NCBI RefSeq assembly: GCF_026107515.2
Contig: NZ_JAPCHW010000007.1
Location: 1 to 64,000, forward strand
Origin: Glutamicibacter sp. MNS18
Lineage (GTDB): Bacteria > Actinomycetota > Actinomycetes > Actinomycetales > Micrococcaceae
Reading direction: 5' to 3'
DNA length: 64,000 bases
Shown: one piece after another, positions 46,369 through 55,882 of the stretch
How positions within the stretch are numbered: the first letter of the stretch is position 1
How the letters are laid out: each line of letters starts with the position of its first letter
Notes under the pieces: generated by a model
What the model was told of the DNA's origin: nothing
Databases searched by the model: none
What the model saw: the letters and a program-made list of their open reading frames with translations, nothing else
Program-made: the position numbers and the translations under genes

Positions 46369-47250
46369 ATGACCTCAGCTACACGTGTGGCAACGCGTCG
46401 CCGCCCGGCCTACAAGGCCCGGCGGCGACGCGTTGCGCCGTTAAGCCTGGTGATCACCGTGATGGTGGTGCTGGGTGTGTTCGTCATGCTCTACCCCGCA
46501 GCGGCCAGTTGGTACTCGGCCGTGCTGCAGACCCAGCAGTCGGAGCGCTATGTGCAGGTCACCGAGGGAATCGACCCCGCCCTCCAACGCGAGCAGTTGC
46601 AGCTGGCCCGGGACTACAACCGGTCCCTGGCCAGCGGCTCGCGGGTCGTGGACCCGTTCTCGGCCCTGGCCGAGCAGACCGTGAAGACCGATGACCCCTA
46701 CTGGCAGCTGCTGGATCCGGCCGGGGACGGGAAGATGGCACGCATCCGCATCCCGAAGCTGGACTTGAAGCTGCCGATCTACCACGGCACCGCCGGGGAT
46801 GTGCTGGTGCGCGGGGCGGGCCACCTGCAGGGCACCGCGTTGCCGGTGGGCGGCAGCGGCACCCACTCGGTGCTGACCGCCCACCGTGGGCTCCCGCAGG
46901 CGGCGATGTTCACCGAGCTGGACCAGCTGGACATGGGCGATCACCTAGAAGTCGACGTGCTCTCCACCACCCTGGTCTACCGGGTGACCGGTACCCGGGT
47001 GGTGCTGCCCACCGAGACCGAGACCCTGCGGGCGCAGGAGGGCCTGGACCAGCTCTCCCTGGTGACATGCACCCCCTTGGGCATCAATTCCCACCGCATC
47101 ATCGTCACCGCCGAACGGGTCACCCCCACCCCGGCCGATGCCGGGCAGGACGTGGATTCCGTGGGCTTCCCCTGGTGGGCCGTCGGGGTGCTGGCCACCG
47201 TGTGCGGAGCGGTGATCTACCTGGCCAGGGACTCGAAGACGCAACGGTAA
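46369..47250 (+). CDS. srtC: class C sortase (pilin polymerase)
   Basis: A 293-residue membrane transpeptidase that cleaves LPXTG and links pilin subunits. It has an N-terminal TM helix (about 25-47), a lid motif DPF at 95-97, catalytic His172 (LTAHRGL), Cys234 (LVTCTPLG) and Arg243 (NSHRIIV), and a C-terminal TM helix (about 268-286). The lid and the second helix are class C hallmarks. It acts on the pilin encoded just upstream. Confidence 0.94.
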   Translation: MTSATRVATRRRPAYKARRRRVAPLSLVITVMVVLGVFVMLYPAAASWYSAVLQTQQSERYVQVTEGIDPALQREQLQLARDYNRSLASGSRVVDPFSALAEQTVKTDDPYWQLLDPAGDGKMARIRIPKLDLKLPIYHGTAGDVLVRGAGHLQGTALPVGGSGTHSVLTAHRGLPQAAMFTELDQLDMGDHLEVDVLSTTLVYRVTGTRVVLPTETETLRAQEGLDQLSLVTCTPLGINSHRIIVTAERVTPTPADAGQDVDSVGFPWWAVGVLATVCGAVIYLARDSKTQR

Positions 47251-47552
47251 TCACCTGAGGGGTCCATATAGCCCGGAGTATGTTCGGGCGCGCGCCTCCG
47301 CTACCGAATGGAGATCCGGCGGCGCTCGCCACCTGGAGTGAACTTCTCGTGAATGCCGCAGGGCCCTGACCTGAACTCTGCGCCAACAGCTTTCGGCCCG
47401 GGCCGAAAACGGCATTTCCGGGCCCACCTGCAACTTACGGTGTTAACGGGTCTTTCGCACTTACTGCCGCAAAGGTCCTAGCCACCAGCCACAGGCTGGC
47501 AGTTGGTCAGCACAGGAAGCCCGAGGATCGTCGTGCTTCGGGTAGAAAGTAG
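47251..47552. other. 302-base gap between the pilus locus and the polysaccharide cluster
   Basis: It includes an 18-bp palindrome TTTCGGCCCGGGCCGAAA at 47391-47408, which may act as a terminator for the pilus operon. No gene is seen. Confidence 0.5.
47391..47408. terminator. 18-bp palindrome, possible terminator
   Basis: An 18-base perfect palindrome centred at 47399/47400. As RNA it folds as a 7-bp stem with a 4-base loop. There is no clear T run, and an operator is the alternative. Confidence 0.4.
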
Positions 47553-49325
47553 ATGAGCGTGGATTTTTCGGCTGCAGGGCGTCAGGCCTTTGGTAACAGA
47601 TATGAAGTGACCAAGCATGACGCGAAACTCGCCCAACAGCTCAAGGACCGTCAGTTGATCATGGCACCCCATGCGCAGTGGCAGCTTCCCGACGAACCCA
47701 CCTGGACCGAGAATCCGTTCGCTGACGACAACTGGCAGTTCCAATACCACGCACTGCGTTGGCTGGACCCCCTACGTCGGGTAGCGAGGCAGGGGGATAC
47801 CGAGGCCCGTGAGCTCTGGACACACTACGTCCGCTCATGGCTCCGTACCAACCCCGCGGGCGCCTCGCCGACCAAATGGGCGTGGATCGATATGGGAGAC
47901 GCGCTGCGCACCTACGAACTGGCTTTCGCCGTGCCGTTGTTCGCGGAACCACCACAATGGCTGGTCGACGCCTTGGAACAACACGCGCGGTACCTTGCCG
48001 ACGAGGCCAACGTGGGTCGCGGCAACCATGCATTGCACCAGCACCAGGCCCTGTTCACCGTCGCCCGGGTCCTGGAAAACGAGGGGTACCTGCAGACTGC
48101 GATCCAACGGATCAGCGACCAGATCCTGGTTTCCTACGACCAGGAAGGGCTGAATGAAGAGGGCAGCATCGCCTACCACCAGATGAACTTCACCTGGTGG
48201 AACGAAGCGCTCAAACGCTTCGACGTCGAAGGACTGCCTCGCCCCAACGGGGCCGAACGCCTTGCCCGCGCGCCGCAGACGCTGGCCTACGCCACACAAC
48301 CCGACGGGTCGTACGTGCGTATCGGCGATACCGACACGGGAACGCCCAACAAGATCGGCGCACCGGAGACCACCTGGGTGACCAGCAACGGCCAGCAAGG
48401 CACGGCGCCCAAGGAACTGGTCAAGATCTACGACCAGGGTTACGCATACGGACGCAGCGGTTGGGGAGATGATAAGCGCCAGTTCAGTGACCAGACGTTC
48501 TTCTCCTTGTGTTTCGGCCACCAACGGAAAATCCACGGACACGCCGATGGGGGATCACTGACCTTCTACGCATCGCGCCGTCCATGGCTGATCGACACCG
48601 GCCGTTACACCTATGGGCGCCATCCGGTCCGGACCTACGTGGTGGGACGAACCGGACACAACCTGTTGCGGGTCAAGGACCGCAACTACGACCGGAACTC
48701 CGAGGTCACGCTCTTCAGAAACCACCAGAGTGATCGTTCGGTTGAGCTGATGACCCGTGACACCGGCTACGAGGGAGTGCTGATCACCAGACGAACGATC
48801 TACTCCACACATGGTGAGTACCTACTGGTCCTCGATGCCCTGTCCTCGGACCACGAGGTGGAAGTGGAACAACGCTGGCACCTGGATCCGGCAGTGGTTG
48901 CCGCATTCACGTCGAAGACCGCATTGTTGACCTCCGACGGGGTGCCCAACCGTATCGAATGGGTGGGAAATGCGGGGCAGCTCAGCCAAGTCAGGGGGCA
49001 GGAGAAACCCCTGGAGGGATGGACGGCCACCGGCTGGCGCAAACACCAAGCCACAACCTTGTTGCGGGCTACCCAACGCGGCACGCAGATGTCCTTCCGG
49101 ACAGTGATTGGCGCCTATCAGAGCGAGGGGCAACCGCCAGTGGCCATGCGGACACTGCCGCGCGGATACCGTCAGTTCACCATCCACGCCAAAACCGGCA
49201 CCGAGTACCTGTTGGTCGGCAAGCGACTTTCCAGGATATCCGATGTTCCCTTTACGGAGGAAGACCTTCAGTTGATCGAAAAACACCACACGTCATCCAC
49301 GAAGATGGCTACGAGCCGCGCCTAG
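47553..49325 (+). CDS. heparinase II/III-like polysaccharide lyase family protein
   Basis: A 590-residue protein. The N-terminal (alpha/alpha) toroid region includes WAWIDMGDALRTYELA and NEEGSIAYHQMNFTWW (about 191-206, with the Tyr/His pair used in catalysis). The C-terminal beta-sandwich begins at about 320 with HGHADGGSLTFYASRRPWLI followed by DTGRYTY, a heparinase II/III signature. There is no signal peptide, so it may be cytoplasmic or membrane-associated during export. Members inside polysaccharide clusters probably trim or edit uronic-acid polymers, consistent with the ManNAcA genes downstream. Confidence 0.85.
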   Translation: MSVDFSAAGRQAFGNRYEVTKHDAKLAQQLKDRQLIMAPHAQWQLPDEPTWTENPFADDNWQFQYHALRWLDPLRRVARQGDTEARELWTHYVRSWLRTNPAGASPTKWAWIDMGDALRTYELAFAVPLFAEPPQWLVDALEQHARYLADEANVGRGNHALHQHQALFTVARVLENEGYLQTAIQRISDQILVSYDQEGLNEEGSIAYHQMNFTWWNEALKRFDVEGLPRPNGAERLARAPQTLAYATQPDGSYVRIGDTDTGTPNKIGAPETTWVTSNGQQGTAPKELVKIYDQGYAYGRSGWGDDKRQFSDQTFFSLCFGHQRKIHGHADGGSLTFYASRRPWLIDTGRYTYGRHPVRTYVVGRTGHNLLRVKDRNYDRNSEVTLFRNHQSDRSVELMTRDTGYEGVLITRRTIYSTHGEYLLVLDALSSDHEVEVEQRWHLDPAVVAAFTSKTALLTSDGVPNRIEWVGNAGQLSQVRGQEKPLEGWTATGWRKHQATTLLRATQRGTQMSFRTVIGAYQSEGQPPVAMRTLPRGYRQFTIHAKTGTEYLLVGKRLSRISDVPFTEEDLQLIEKHHTSSTKMATSRA

Positions 49326-49468
49326 CCTTCGCCCGACTTAACAGCCGGTGAACGTTGGGTGAGGGCTCGGTGCCGGAGGATGGAACCGCGGTTCCACGCC
49401 ATGTCCGGTTGCTAGTCTCGAATACCGGGCTTTCGACACGCAAGAGAAAACAAGGATCCGTTCCGCCA

Positions 49469-51436
49469 ATGACCATTCCCCTGTATCCTCGTGGTTTCGC
49501 ATATTCACGGACCCCGTTGGAACTTCCTGACATGCCCGGGCATTTCCAGCGCCGGGAGGCTGCCAACGCGGTGTTCTGGTTTTCCCCGGATCTGGACTTC
49601 CACATTGCGGAGCGCGCGGATGCCACGGTGGTGCTGTTCGGCCATGCCCACTATGTGACAACCGAGGAGTCCATATCCTCGCTGGCTGACATCGCCCGGA
49701 GGATCTCCGCGGCGTGGCGGCAAGCCTCGACATCCGGAGTCGAAGAGATCCTTTACGACCTGGCCGGCAGGTACGGATTGTTCATCCTCGGACGTGCGCA
49801 GAGCTACGCCTACCAGGATGCCCACGGAATGCGGTCCATGTACCGGAGCGCGGACGCCCGCCTGGTCACCTCGCATGAGCGGCTCCTTGCGGATCTGACA
49901 GGTGCCGTCACCGATCACCATCCGCTTGCCAAACTTCCGCTGGGGATCCGTTGGACCCGCAGCCGCTATGACGGCATCCGCGCAGTGATTCCCAACCACC
50001 GGTTGAATCTGGACACCGGAGACATGGAACGCTTTTTCGGGCAGGGGACCAACCAATACCGCAACCTGAGCGTTGGCCAACGGGTCGATATGGTTCATGC
50101 GCTGTGGACGGAGCAATTACGGGTCCTTGCCCGGACCAAGAAGATTGCCCTATCCATCACGGGCGGCTTGGACAGCCGGGTCTCGCTGGCCATGGCACGG
50201 CCCTGGTGGGATGAGATCCGCACCTTCACCTACACCACCGAACCGGTCAGCGGGAACTCGCGTTCAAAGTCCCTGCACAAGGACCAGGTGATAGTGGAAC
50301 GCATTTTGGAAGTGGTCAACCTCAACCACTGCCTGATACCCGAATCCGATAAGATCCCGCTGACCGCGCACCAAGAAAGCATCCTGGCGAAGAACTCTGC
50401 GGGAACCCATGGACGCTGGTTGCTGAACCTGTACAGGGAACGGGTATCGGGGCCCAACGTGGTGCACCTACGTGGGAACCTGAATGAAACAGCCCGCAAC
50501 TACTTTCACGAATTTGTCGATAACCAGGACCCGCTTGAGGGGATCTACGCCATCATGCGCGACCAGATCCACCGCAGGGCAACCAGTGCGCGCAAGGACT
50601 TGCCGTCGATACTGGACGAAACCCGGCAGCAGTATGAGCTGCTCACCTTAGATGAACTGGGCGAACACTACCTGGCGACGGATTTCTTCTACTGGGAAGT
50701 GCGGATGTCACGGTGGTTCTCGGAAGTGTTCAACGAAACCGACTGCGCGTTCGATACGGTCATCCCGTTCAACCACCGGCGGATCATCGATATCGCGTTG
50801 TCCTTTTCCGAGGACCAGCGCCGGGAGGGACTCCTGTTCCATGAACTGATCAACAAATCGGCTCCGTTCCTGAACTTCTTCGGGGTCAATGACACCAGGA
50901 CCCTGTACGACCGGTACCAGCGTCCGGACCTGATCGGCGGGCAGGCTACCAGGGCAAGCCATCGTGAACGGGCGCTGCTGGTCGTCGACACGAACGGTGC
51001 CGCGCTGGCCCGGCTTCCCTTCACTGGCACGCTCTACATTCCCAGAGAGCACCTGCTGACGGGCAACGAAGCCCGCATTGTCTTCCCGCTCGAGGAGTAC
51101 TTCGAGGCAGGGAACAGGGCGGACGTGCGGATCAACATCTCCAATTCCTACAGCAGTGCCAAGGCCGTGGACTACCTGGAACTCATCGCCGAGATGGACG
51201 GCCAAACCATTGCCCGCCAGGACTTGGCCTATTGGCCCCGGCCCTTCGGGATCTCGCTGACGGATCTGGCCAAGGACACACAGCTCACCGTGCGATTGCG
51301 TGCCCTGCGGGATATCCCCAAGGCTTCCTGGGAGAACGCCAGCAGAACCGGGATCCAGCTCGAGGTACTGGAAACTATGCGACCGGGGACCCGGATACGG
51401 ACCGACAACCCATATTTGCAGGTAGTGAATCAGTGA
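49469..51436 (+). CDS. asparagine-synthase-like protein in a polysaccharide cluster
   Basis: A 655-residue protein with the synthetase PP-loop motif SITGGLDSRVSLAMA (about 227-241), as in the C-terminal half of asparagine synthetase B. The N-terminal region resembles the Ntn glutaminase fold (GRYGLFILGRAQSYAYQDAHG) but lacks the N-terminal Cys needed for glutamine hydrolysis, so it would use free ammonia or another amine. A C-terminal ~150-residue beta-rich extension is unusual. Such proteins in polysaccharide loci are thought to form amides or amidate uronic acids. The ATG at 49469 is preferred over an in-frame start at 49355. Confidence 0.75.
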   Translation: MTIPLYPRGFAYSRTPLELPDMPGHFQRREAANAVFWFSPDLDFHIAERADATVVLFGHAHYVTTEESISSLADIARRISAAWRQASTSGVEEILYDLAGRYGLFILGRAQSYAYQDAHGMRSMYRSADARLVTSHERLLADLTGAVTDHHPLAKLPLGIRWTRSRYDGIRAVIPNHRLNLDTGDMERFFGQGTNQYRNLSVGQRVDMVHALWTEQLRVLARTKKIALSITGGLDSRVSLAMARPWWDEIRTFTYTTEPVSGNSRSKSLHKDQVIVERILEVVNLNHCLIPESDKIPLTAHQESILAKNSAGTHGRWLLNLYRERVSGPNVVHLRGNLNETARNYFHEFVDNQDPLEGIYAIMRDQIHRRATSARKDLPSILDETRQQYELLTLDELGEHYLATDFFYWEVRMSRWFSEVFNETDCAFDTVIPFNHRRIIDIALSFSEDQRREGLLFHELINKSAPFLNFFGVNDTRTLYDRYQRPDLIGGQATRASHRERALLVVDTNGAALARLPFTGTLYIPREHLLTGNEARIVFPLEEYFEAGNRADVRINISNSYSSAKAVDYLELIAEMDGQTIARQDLAYWPRPFGISLTDLAKDTQLTVRLRALRDIPKASWENASRTGIQLEVLETMRPGTRIRTDNPYLQVVNQ

Positions 51437-51445
51437 ACGTTACCG

Positions 51446-51868
51446 ATGACCAACAAAAAGATGAAAACGAAGAAGGCAATGACTGAAACCCAACGCATCG
51501 ACCTGGATGTCCTGGCCTCAAGGATTTCCGTCCTTCCGACAAAGCTGCACAAGGAAAACCAGGAACTCAAGCGGGAACTGGCTGCGCTGTATGCCCGGGA
51601 AGAGAAGCTGCTGAAACTGATCCACACACGCGATTCGCAGCTTGCCCAACTGGGCAAACGGGATTCCGCGCCGAATCCGGGCCTGGATGAGGTCCCCGAA
51701 CCAGCCCCGGTGGCCTCCACGGACTACGTCGCTGAAACGGAGAACAGCTCCCACGGCACGGGCAACAGCAAGGAACTGGTCAACCTGCGCCGACGCTATC
51801 AGGCGCTCAGCCAATCGAAACTCGGTCGTGTGCAACTGTGGTACTGGCGACTGCGAGCAGGAAAGTAG
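51446..51868 (+). CDS. small coiled-coil protein
   Basis: A 140-residue protein with a long amphipathic heptad-like helix (RISVLPTKLHKENQELKREL onward, about residues 26-65), an acidic linker, and a basic C-terminal helix (LRRRYQALSQSKLGRVQLWYWRLR). There is no signal peptide. It lies 9 bases after the asparagine-synthase-like gene and 6 bases before the glycosyltransferase, so it is in the same operon. It may be a scaffold for the glycosyltransferases, by inference. Confidence 0.7.
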   Translation: MTNKKMKTKKAMTETQRIDLDVLASRISVLPTKLHKENQELKRELAALYAREEKLLKLIHTRDSQLAQLGKRDSAPNPGLDEVPEPAPVASTDYVAETENSSHGTGNSKELVNLRRRYQALSQSKLGRVQLWYWRLRAGK

Positions 51869-51874
51869 GACCTC

Positions 51875-54517
51875 ATGGACGTCAAGAAACTCAAGAACCG
51901 CCTGGCAACCATCGCCGGACGAGTCAGCCAACTGTCGTCACCGGCCGGCTTCCCCCGGGAATTCGACATGGAAACCCACCTCGGCTCCCGGTACTACCTC
52001 GACGCGCTGCAGAACAAGCATCCGTTCCTGGAACCTGCCCGGCACCACAAGCAGTACCTGGAACGCCGGGGATACTTCGCCGACCGTCGAACGGATATCG
52101 GTGAAGAGTACGCAGCAATCATCAACCAATCGCAGACCGTCAGCCAACGCTGGTATACCCCGTTCAACCTGCGGATAGGGATCATCGCCGATGAGTTCCT
52201 GTTCAAGAGCTTCGCGAGCACCGCCCACTTCATTCCACTGACCCCCACGAATTTCCGGCAGCAGGCGGCCGGACTGGACCTGGTCCTGGTCACCTCGACC
52301 TGGCGCGGACTGGCCGGTGAATGGGTCGGGGCGGCCCAGGCCAACGGGGTGAGTCGTAAGCTCATCGAACAGGAACTCATTCCATACTTCCGCGACCAGG
52401 CAGTGCCCGTAGCCTTCTACTCCAAGGAGGACCCGCCGAACTACCAGGCCTTCCTGGGCTTGGCCAAACTGTGTGATTTCGTCTTCACCAGTGCCACGGA
52501 AATGATTGAGAAGTACCGGCAGGATTGCCCCCAGGCGCTGCGCATCGAGGTGCTGCCCTTCAGCATCGACTTCCGCCACCACAACCCCGTCGGTACGCGC
52601 CGCCATCGGATCAACGACATCCTCTTTGCCGGGTCATGGCACAACCACAAGTATGAAGAACGCCGCCGTTCGGCCGCCGCCATCTTCGACGGCGTCATCG
52701 CCTCCGAACGACGGCTGCGCATCATCGACCGGAACTGGGAACTGGGCAAGGAACGCTACCTGTTCCCGGAACGCTACATGCCCTACGTCGAACCCTCGGT
52801 CGACCATGCGCAATTGCTCAGGATCCACCGCACCAGCGATATCGCCATCAACCTGAACTCCGTGGTGGCCAGCTCCACCATGTATGCCAACCGGGTGGTG
52901 GAGTTGCAGGCCATGGGATCCACCGTGCTGTCCAACTACAACGCCGGGGTCAACGACCAGTTCCCGAACGTCTACATGCCCGAATCGAGCTTCGATGCCC
53001 GGGACATCATCCAGTCGTTGGATGCCGAGCACCTGTACACGAACCAGATGGCCGGGCTGCGCAACGTCTACACCGGTCACGTCAACTTCGACCGGATGCG
53101 CACCCTGTTCTCCGTCTGCGGGCTGGCCGATGCGACGCGCCAGGACCATCGCATTGGCATCGTGGGTGACCACGCTGCCACCGCGCGGTTCATCGACTGC
53201 CAGCACTATGCAGGTGCCCTGCAACCCTTTGAAACCCCGGCCCAGGCCGAGGCGGCGGGCATGGAACTGCTGTGCACGGTGAACGACGGATTCGACTACG
53301 GCCAGCATTACCTGCAGGATCTGGTTAATGCGACCAAGTTCGTTGGCGCCCGACGGATCCAGAAGTCCGCGTCCGGTCCGATGAGCGGCCACCACGACTT
53401 CACCGATGCCACCGAACCCGAGTGCGGATCCCTGCAATGGATCACCGGGAATGAGGAGAACCCGGGCATGGACAGCGGACAGGAGGTGTACGCAGTGGAT
53501 CACCTCGGCCTCCAGCCACGCCACCGCGCCAGCGCGCGGCTGGAAGAAACCTCCCGGTACGCGCTGAGCGTGGTGGTGCCGATCTACAACAACGGGCGCC
53601 ATCTGGAATTCAAGTGCTTCGAATCGCTGCGCCGCAGTTCCATCTTCGAGAAAATGGAAATCCTGCTCATCGATGATGGCTCCACCGATCAGCACACCGT
53701 CGCCACGGTTCGGCGGCTGGCCGAGAGGTACCCCAACGTGCGCACCTTCTTCCACGACAGTGGGGGATCCGGTAGCGCCTCACGGCCACGGAACCTGGGG
53801 CTGGTCATGGCGACCAGTGAATGGGTCACCTACCTGGATCCGGACAACGAGGCGTTGAGCGATGGCTACGCCAAACTCCTGGCGTCGGCCAGCCGGAACG
53901 GCGCGGATTTCGCGATCGGCAACATGGTCCGTAATTCCCACCGCCGGCAACTGTTCAACTATGTGCGCAAACTGCGCAAGTTCGTGCACCAGGACGAGGT
54001 AGGCACGGATACGTATCGGATTTCCCGCGAGCTGCTGCCGAAGATCGACTACACGCCGATGAGCATCCAGGCCTTGGTCGCCAATACGCAGTGGCTGCGT
54101 TCGCTGGGCATTGAGCAGCCGTTGGGTGCGGTGGGGCAGGATTCGTATTTCTTCCAGCAGATGCTGTTCTATGCCCGCAAGATCAGCTTGCTGAACGAGC
54201 CGATCCACGCCTATTTCGCCGCCGTGTCGAACTCCACGGTCAACACCCTGGGAACCTCGTTCTACCGGAAGTACATTCCGTTGGAGCGCTCGCGGGCCCA
54301 ATGGCTTGAAGACGTCGGTTTGCTTCAGGACTACAAGGAACGCCGGCTGGAAGGGTTCATCAAGGGCTGGTACCTGGAGAAGCTGCAACGTGTGGCAGCC
54401 GAAGAACTGGAATCCTCGAAGGAGGTCATCGCCGAACTCGCGGGATACTACGGACACCGGGACTGGCAGGATGCAAGCCTCCGGGAGTTCTTCAAGGACA
54501 CCGAGACCGTGCGCTAA
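51875..54517 (+). CDS. bifunctional glycosyltransferase: CgeB-like GT plus GT2 domain
   Basis: An 880-residue fusion. The N-terminal ~460 residues resemble CgeB/YkvP-type GT-B enzymes (FNLRIGIIADEFLFKSF, IEVLPFSIDFRHHNP, then SNYNAGVNDQFPNVYMPES in the acceptor region). The C-terminal GT2 domain starts at about residue 562 (LSVVVPIYNNGRHLEFKC), with DDGSTDQHTVATV and the DxD-type LDPDNEALSDGYAKL at about 652. Two catalytic folds in one chain suggest alternate sugar addition to a repeating polymer. There is no TM segment. A strong hairpin follows the stop. Confidence 0.85.
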   Translation: MDVKKLKNRLATIAGRVSQLSSPAGFPREFDMETHLGSRYYLDALQNKHPFLEPARHHKQYLERRGYFADRRTDIGEEYAAIINQSQTVSQRWYTPFNLRIGIIADEFLFKSFASTAHFIPLTPTNFRQQAAGLDLVLVTSTWRGLAGEWVGAAQANGVSRKLIEQELIPYFRDQAVPVAFYSKEDPPNYQAFLGLAKLCDFVFTSATEMIEKYRQDCPQALRIEVLPFSIDFRHHNPVGTRRHRINDILFAGSWHNHKYEERRRSAAAIFDGVIASERRLRIIDRNWELGKERYLFPERYMPYVEPSVDHAQLLRIHRTSDIAINLNSVVASSTMYANRVVELQAMGSTVLSNYNAGVNDQFPNVYMPESSFDARDIIQSLDAEHLYTNQMAGLRNVYTGHVNFDRMRTLFSVCGLADATRQDHRIGIVGDHAATARFIDCQHYAGALQPFETPAQAEAAGMELLCTVNDGFDYGQHYLQDLVNATKFVGARRIQKSASGPMSGHHDFTDATEPECGSLQWITGNEENPGMDSGQEVYAVDHLGLQPRHRASARLEETSRYALSVVVPIYNNGRHLEFKCFESLRRSSIFEKMEILLIDDGSTDQHTVATVRRLAERYPNVRTFFHDSGGSGSASRPRNLGLVMATSEWVTYLDPDNEALSDGYAKLLASASRNGADFAIGNMVRNSHRRQLFNYVRKLRKFVHQDEVGTDTYRISRELLPKIDYTPMSIQALVANTQWLRSLGIEQPLGAVGQDSYFFQQMLFYARKISLLNEPIHAYFAAVSNSTVNTLGTSFYRKYIPLERSRAQWLEDVGLLQDYKERRLEGFIKGWYLEKLQRVAAEELESSKEVIAELAGYYGHRDWQDASLREFFKDTETVR

Positions 54518-54546
54518 GACAACCGCCCAAACGATAAGGAACGAAG

Positions 54547-54585
54547 GGCCACCGCGACACCGGGAAGCACGGTGTCGCGGTGGCC
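54547..54585 (+). terminator. 16-bp hairpin inside the polysaccharide cluster
   Basis: GGCCACCGCGACACCG at 54547-54562 pairs exactly with 54570-54585 (7-base loop), 30 bases past the fusion gene stop and 17 before the next start. There is no T run, so it may attenuate rather than stop transcription or stabilise the upstream mRNA end. Confidence 0.6.
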
Positions 54586-54601
54586 CTGAAATCACCAAGG
54601 C

Positions 54602-55882
54602 ATGAATACACTACACCTGCCGGGGCCGGACCAACCGGCCCGCGGAACGGGCAAGGTCCAGAAGCGGGGGAACCCGGAAGCCGGGCCGCGGCACGGGAAC
54701 GGCCTGCGGATTCTCTTGCTGACCCACTCGTTCTCACCCGATATCTCCCCGCCGCAACGGCGGTGGCGCGCCTTCACCGAGGCCTTCACCGATGCCGGGC
54801 ACGATGTCAGCGTGGTCACGCCACGATCCACCGGGAGCCTGGGGACGACACTGCAGCACGGCAACGGCTGGCTGCGGGTGCGCCGGTACCCCTCGCCGGG
54901 CCGGGCCAGGACCTCGTTGGCCAAGGCCGGCAAGCACGTGCTGGAGGCGCTGCTCTCGATGCCGCTGGCACTTCGCTCCGGCCCCATGGACGTGGTCATC
55001 GCGACGGTTCCCGCCTTGCCCACCCTGGGCACCGGGTACCTGGCCAGCCGCTTGCTGGGTTCCCTCTTTGTCGTGGATCTACGCGATGCCTGGCCCAATC
55101 TGCTGCGTGAATCCAACGTGTTGCGTTCCTCCCGGCTGGAACCGTGGCTGACCGAAGTGATTCTGTGGCTGTTGCGACGGGCAGACCTCGTGGTGACGGT
55201 CTCCCACGGACTGGAGGAGGTGGCCCGCGCCCAGGGAATCGAACGGGTCCTGACACTGCGTAACGGAGTGGACGTGGGCAACTACCAGGCAACCGAACCA
55301 TCACCCCCACCGCGGAACGAACCGCTACGGGTGCTCTACCTGGGGAACCTGGGACACAGCCAGGGGTTGGAGATCGCCATCGCCGCCACCGCGGCACTGC
55401 CCCGGACCGTGCAATTGCGCATCGTTGGGGCAGGCGCGCAAGCCGTCACACTGCGCGACTACGCACGGGATCAGGGCGTGGAGGTGGATTTCAGGGAACC
55501 CGTGCATGGCGCCGAGGTGCTCCGTCTCTACGACTGGGCCGATACCTGCCTGGTGAGCCTGCGCCCCGACTGGCCGAGCTTCGAACATACCATTCCATCC
55601 AAGCTCTACGAACTGCTGGCCCTGGACCAACACGTCACCGGGCTGGTTCGCGGTGAGGCCGCCCAGATCATCCAGGACGCCGAAGCGGGCCAGGTCGTGG
55701 AGCAAACCACCCAGGCACTGATCGTGCACTTCCAGCGATTGGCCGGTGACCGGGAACTACTTCAACGCAGCGGCAGCGGGCCGCGGTGGGTGCGGGAACA
55801 CGCGAATCTCAGGGTGCTGGGCAAGCGCTACACCCAGGCGCTGGAAGAGCTGGTCAACAGGCAGGAACATGATGAACCGTAA
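54602..55882 (+). CDS. GT4-family glycosyltransferase
   Basis: A 426-residue GT-B enzyme. The N-terminal Rossmann domain has LRILLLTHSFSPDISPPQRRW (about 36-56) and FVVDLRDAWPNL; the C-terminal nucleotide-sugar domain has LRVLYLGNLGHSQGLEIAIAA (about 242-262) and the late EYKLYELLAL-like PSKLYELLALDQHV. A 30-residue polar N-terminal extension precedes the fold. The last 11 bases overlap the next glycosyltransferase. No membrane helix is seen; it acts at the cytoplasmic face. Confidence 0.87.
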   Translation: MNTLHLPGPDQPARGTGKVQKRGNPEAGPRHGNGLRILLLTHSFSPDISPPQRRWRAFTEAFTDAGHDVSVVTPRSTGSLGTTLQHGNGWLRVRRYPSPGRARTSLAKAGKHVLEALLSMPLALRSGPMDVVIATVPALPTLGTGYLASRLLGSLFVVDLRDAWPNLLRESNVLRSSRLEPWLTEVILWLLRRADLVVTVSHGLEEVARAQGIERVLTLRNGVDVGNYQATEPSPPPRNEPLRVLYLGNLGHSQGLEIAIAATAALPRTVQLRIVGAGAQAVTLRDYARDQGVEVDFREPVHGAEVLRLYDWADTCLVSLRPDWPSFEHTIPSKLYELLALDQHVTGLVRGEAAQIIQDAEAGQVVEQTTQALIVHFQRLAGDRELLQRSGSGPRWVREHANLRVLGKRYTQALEELVNRQEHDEP

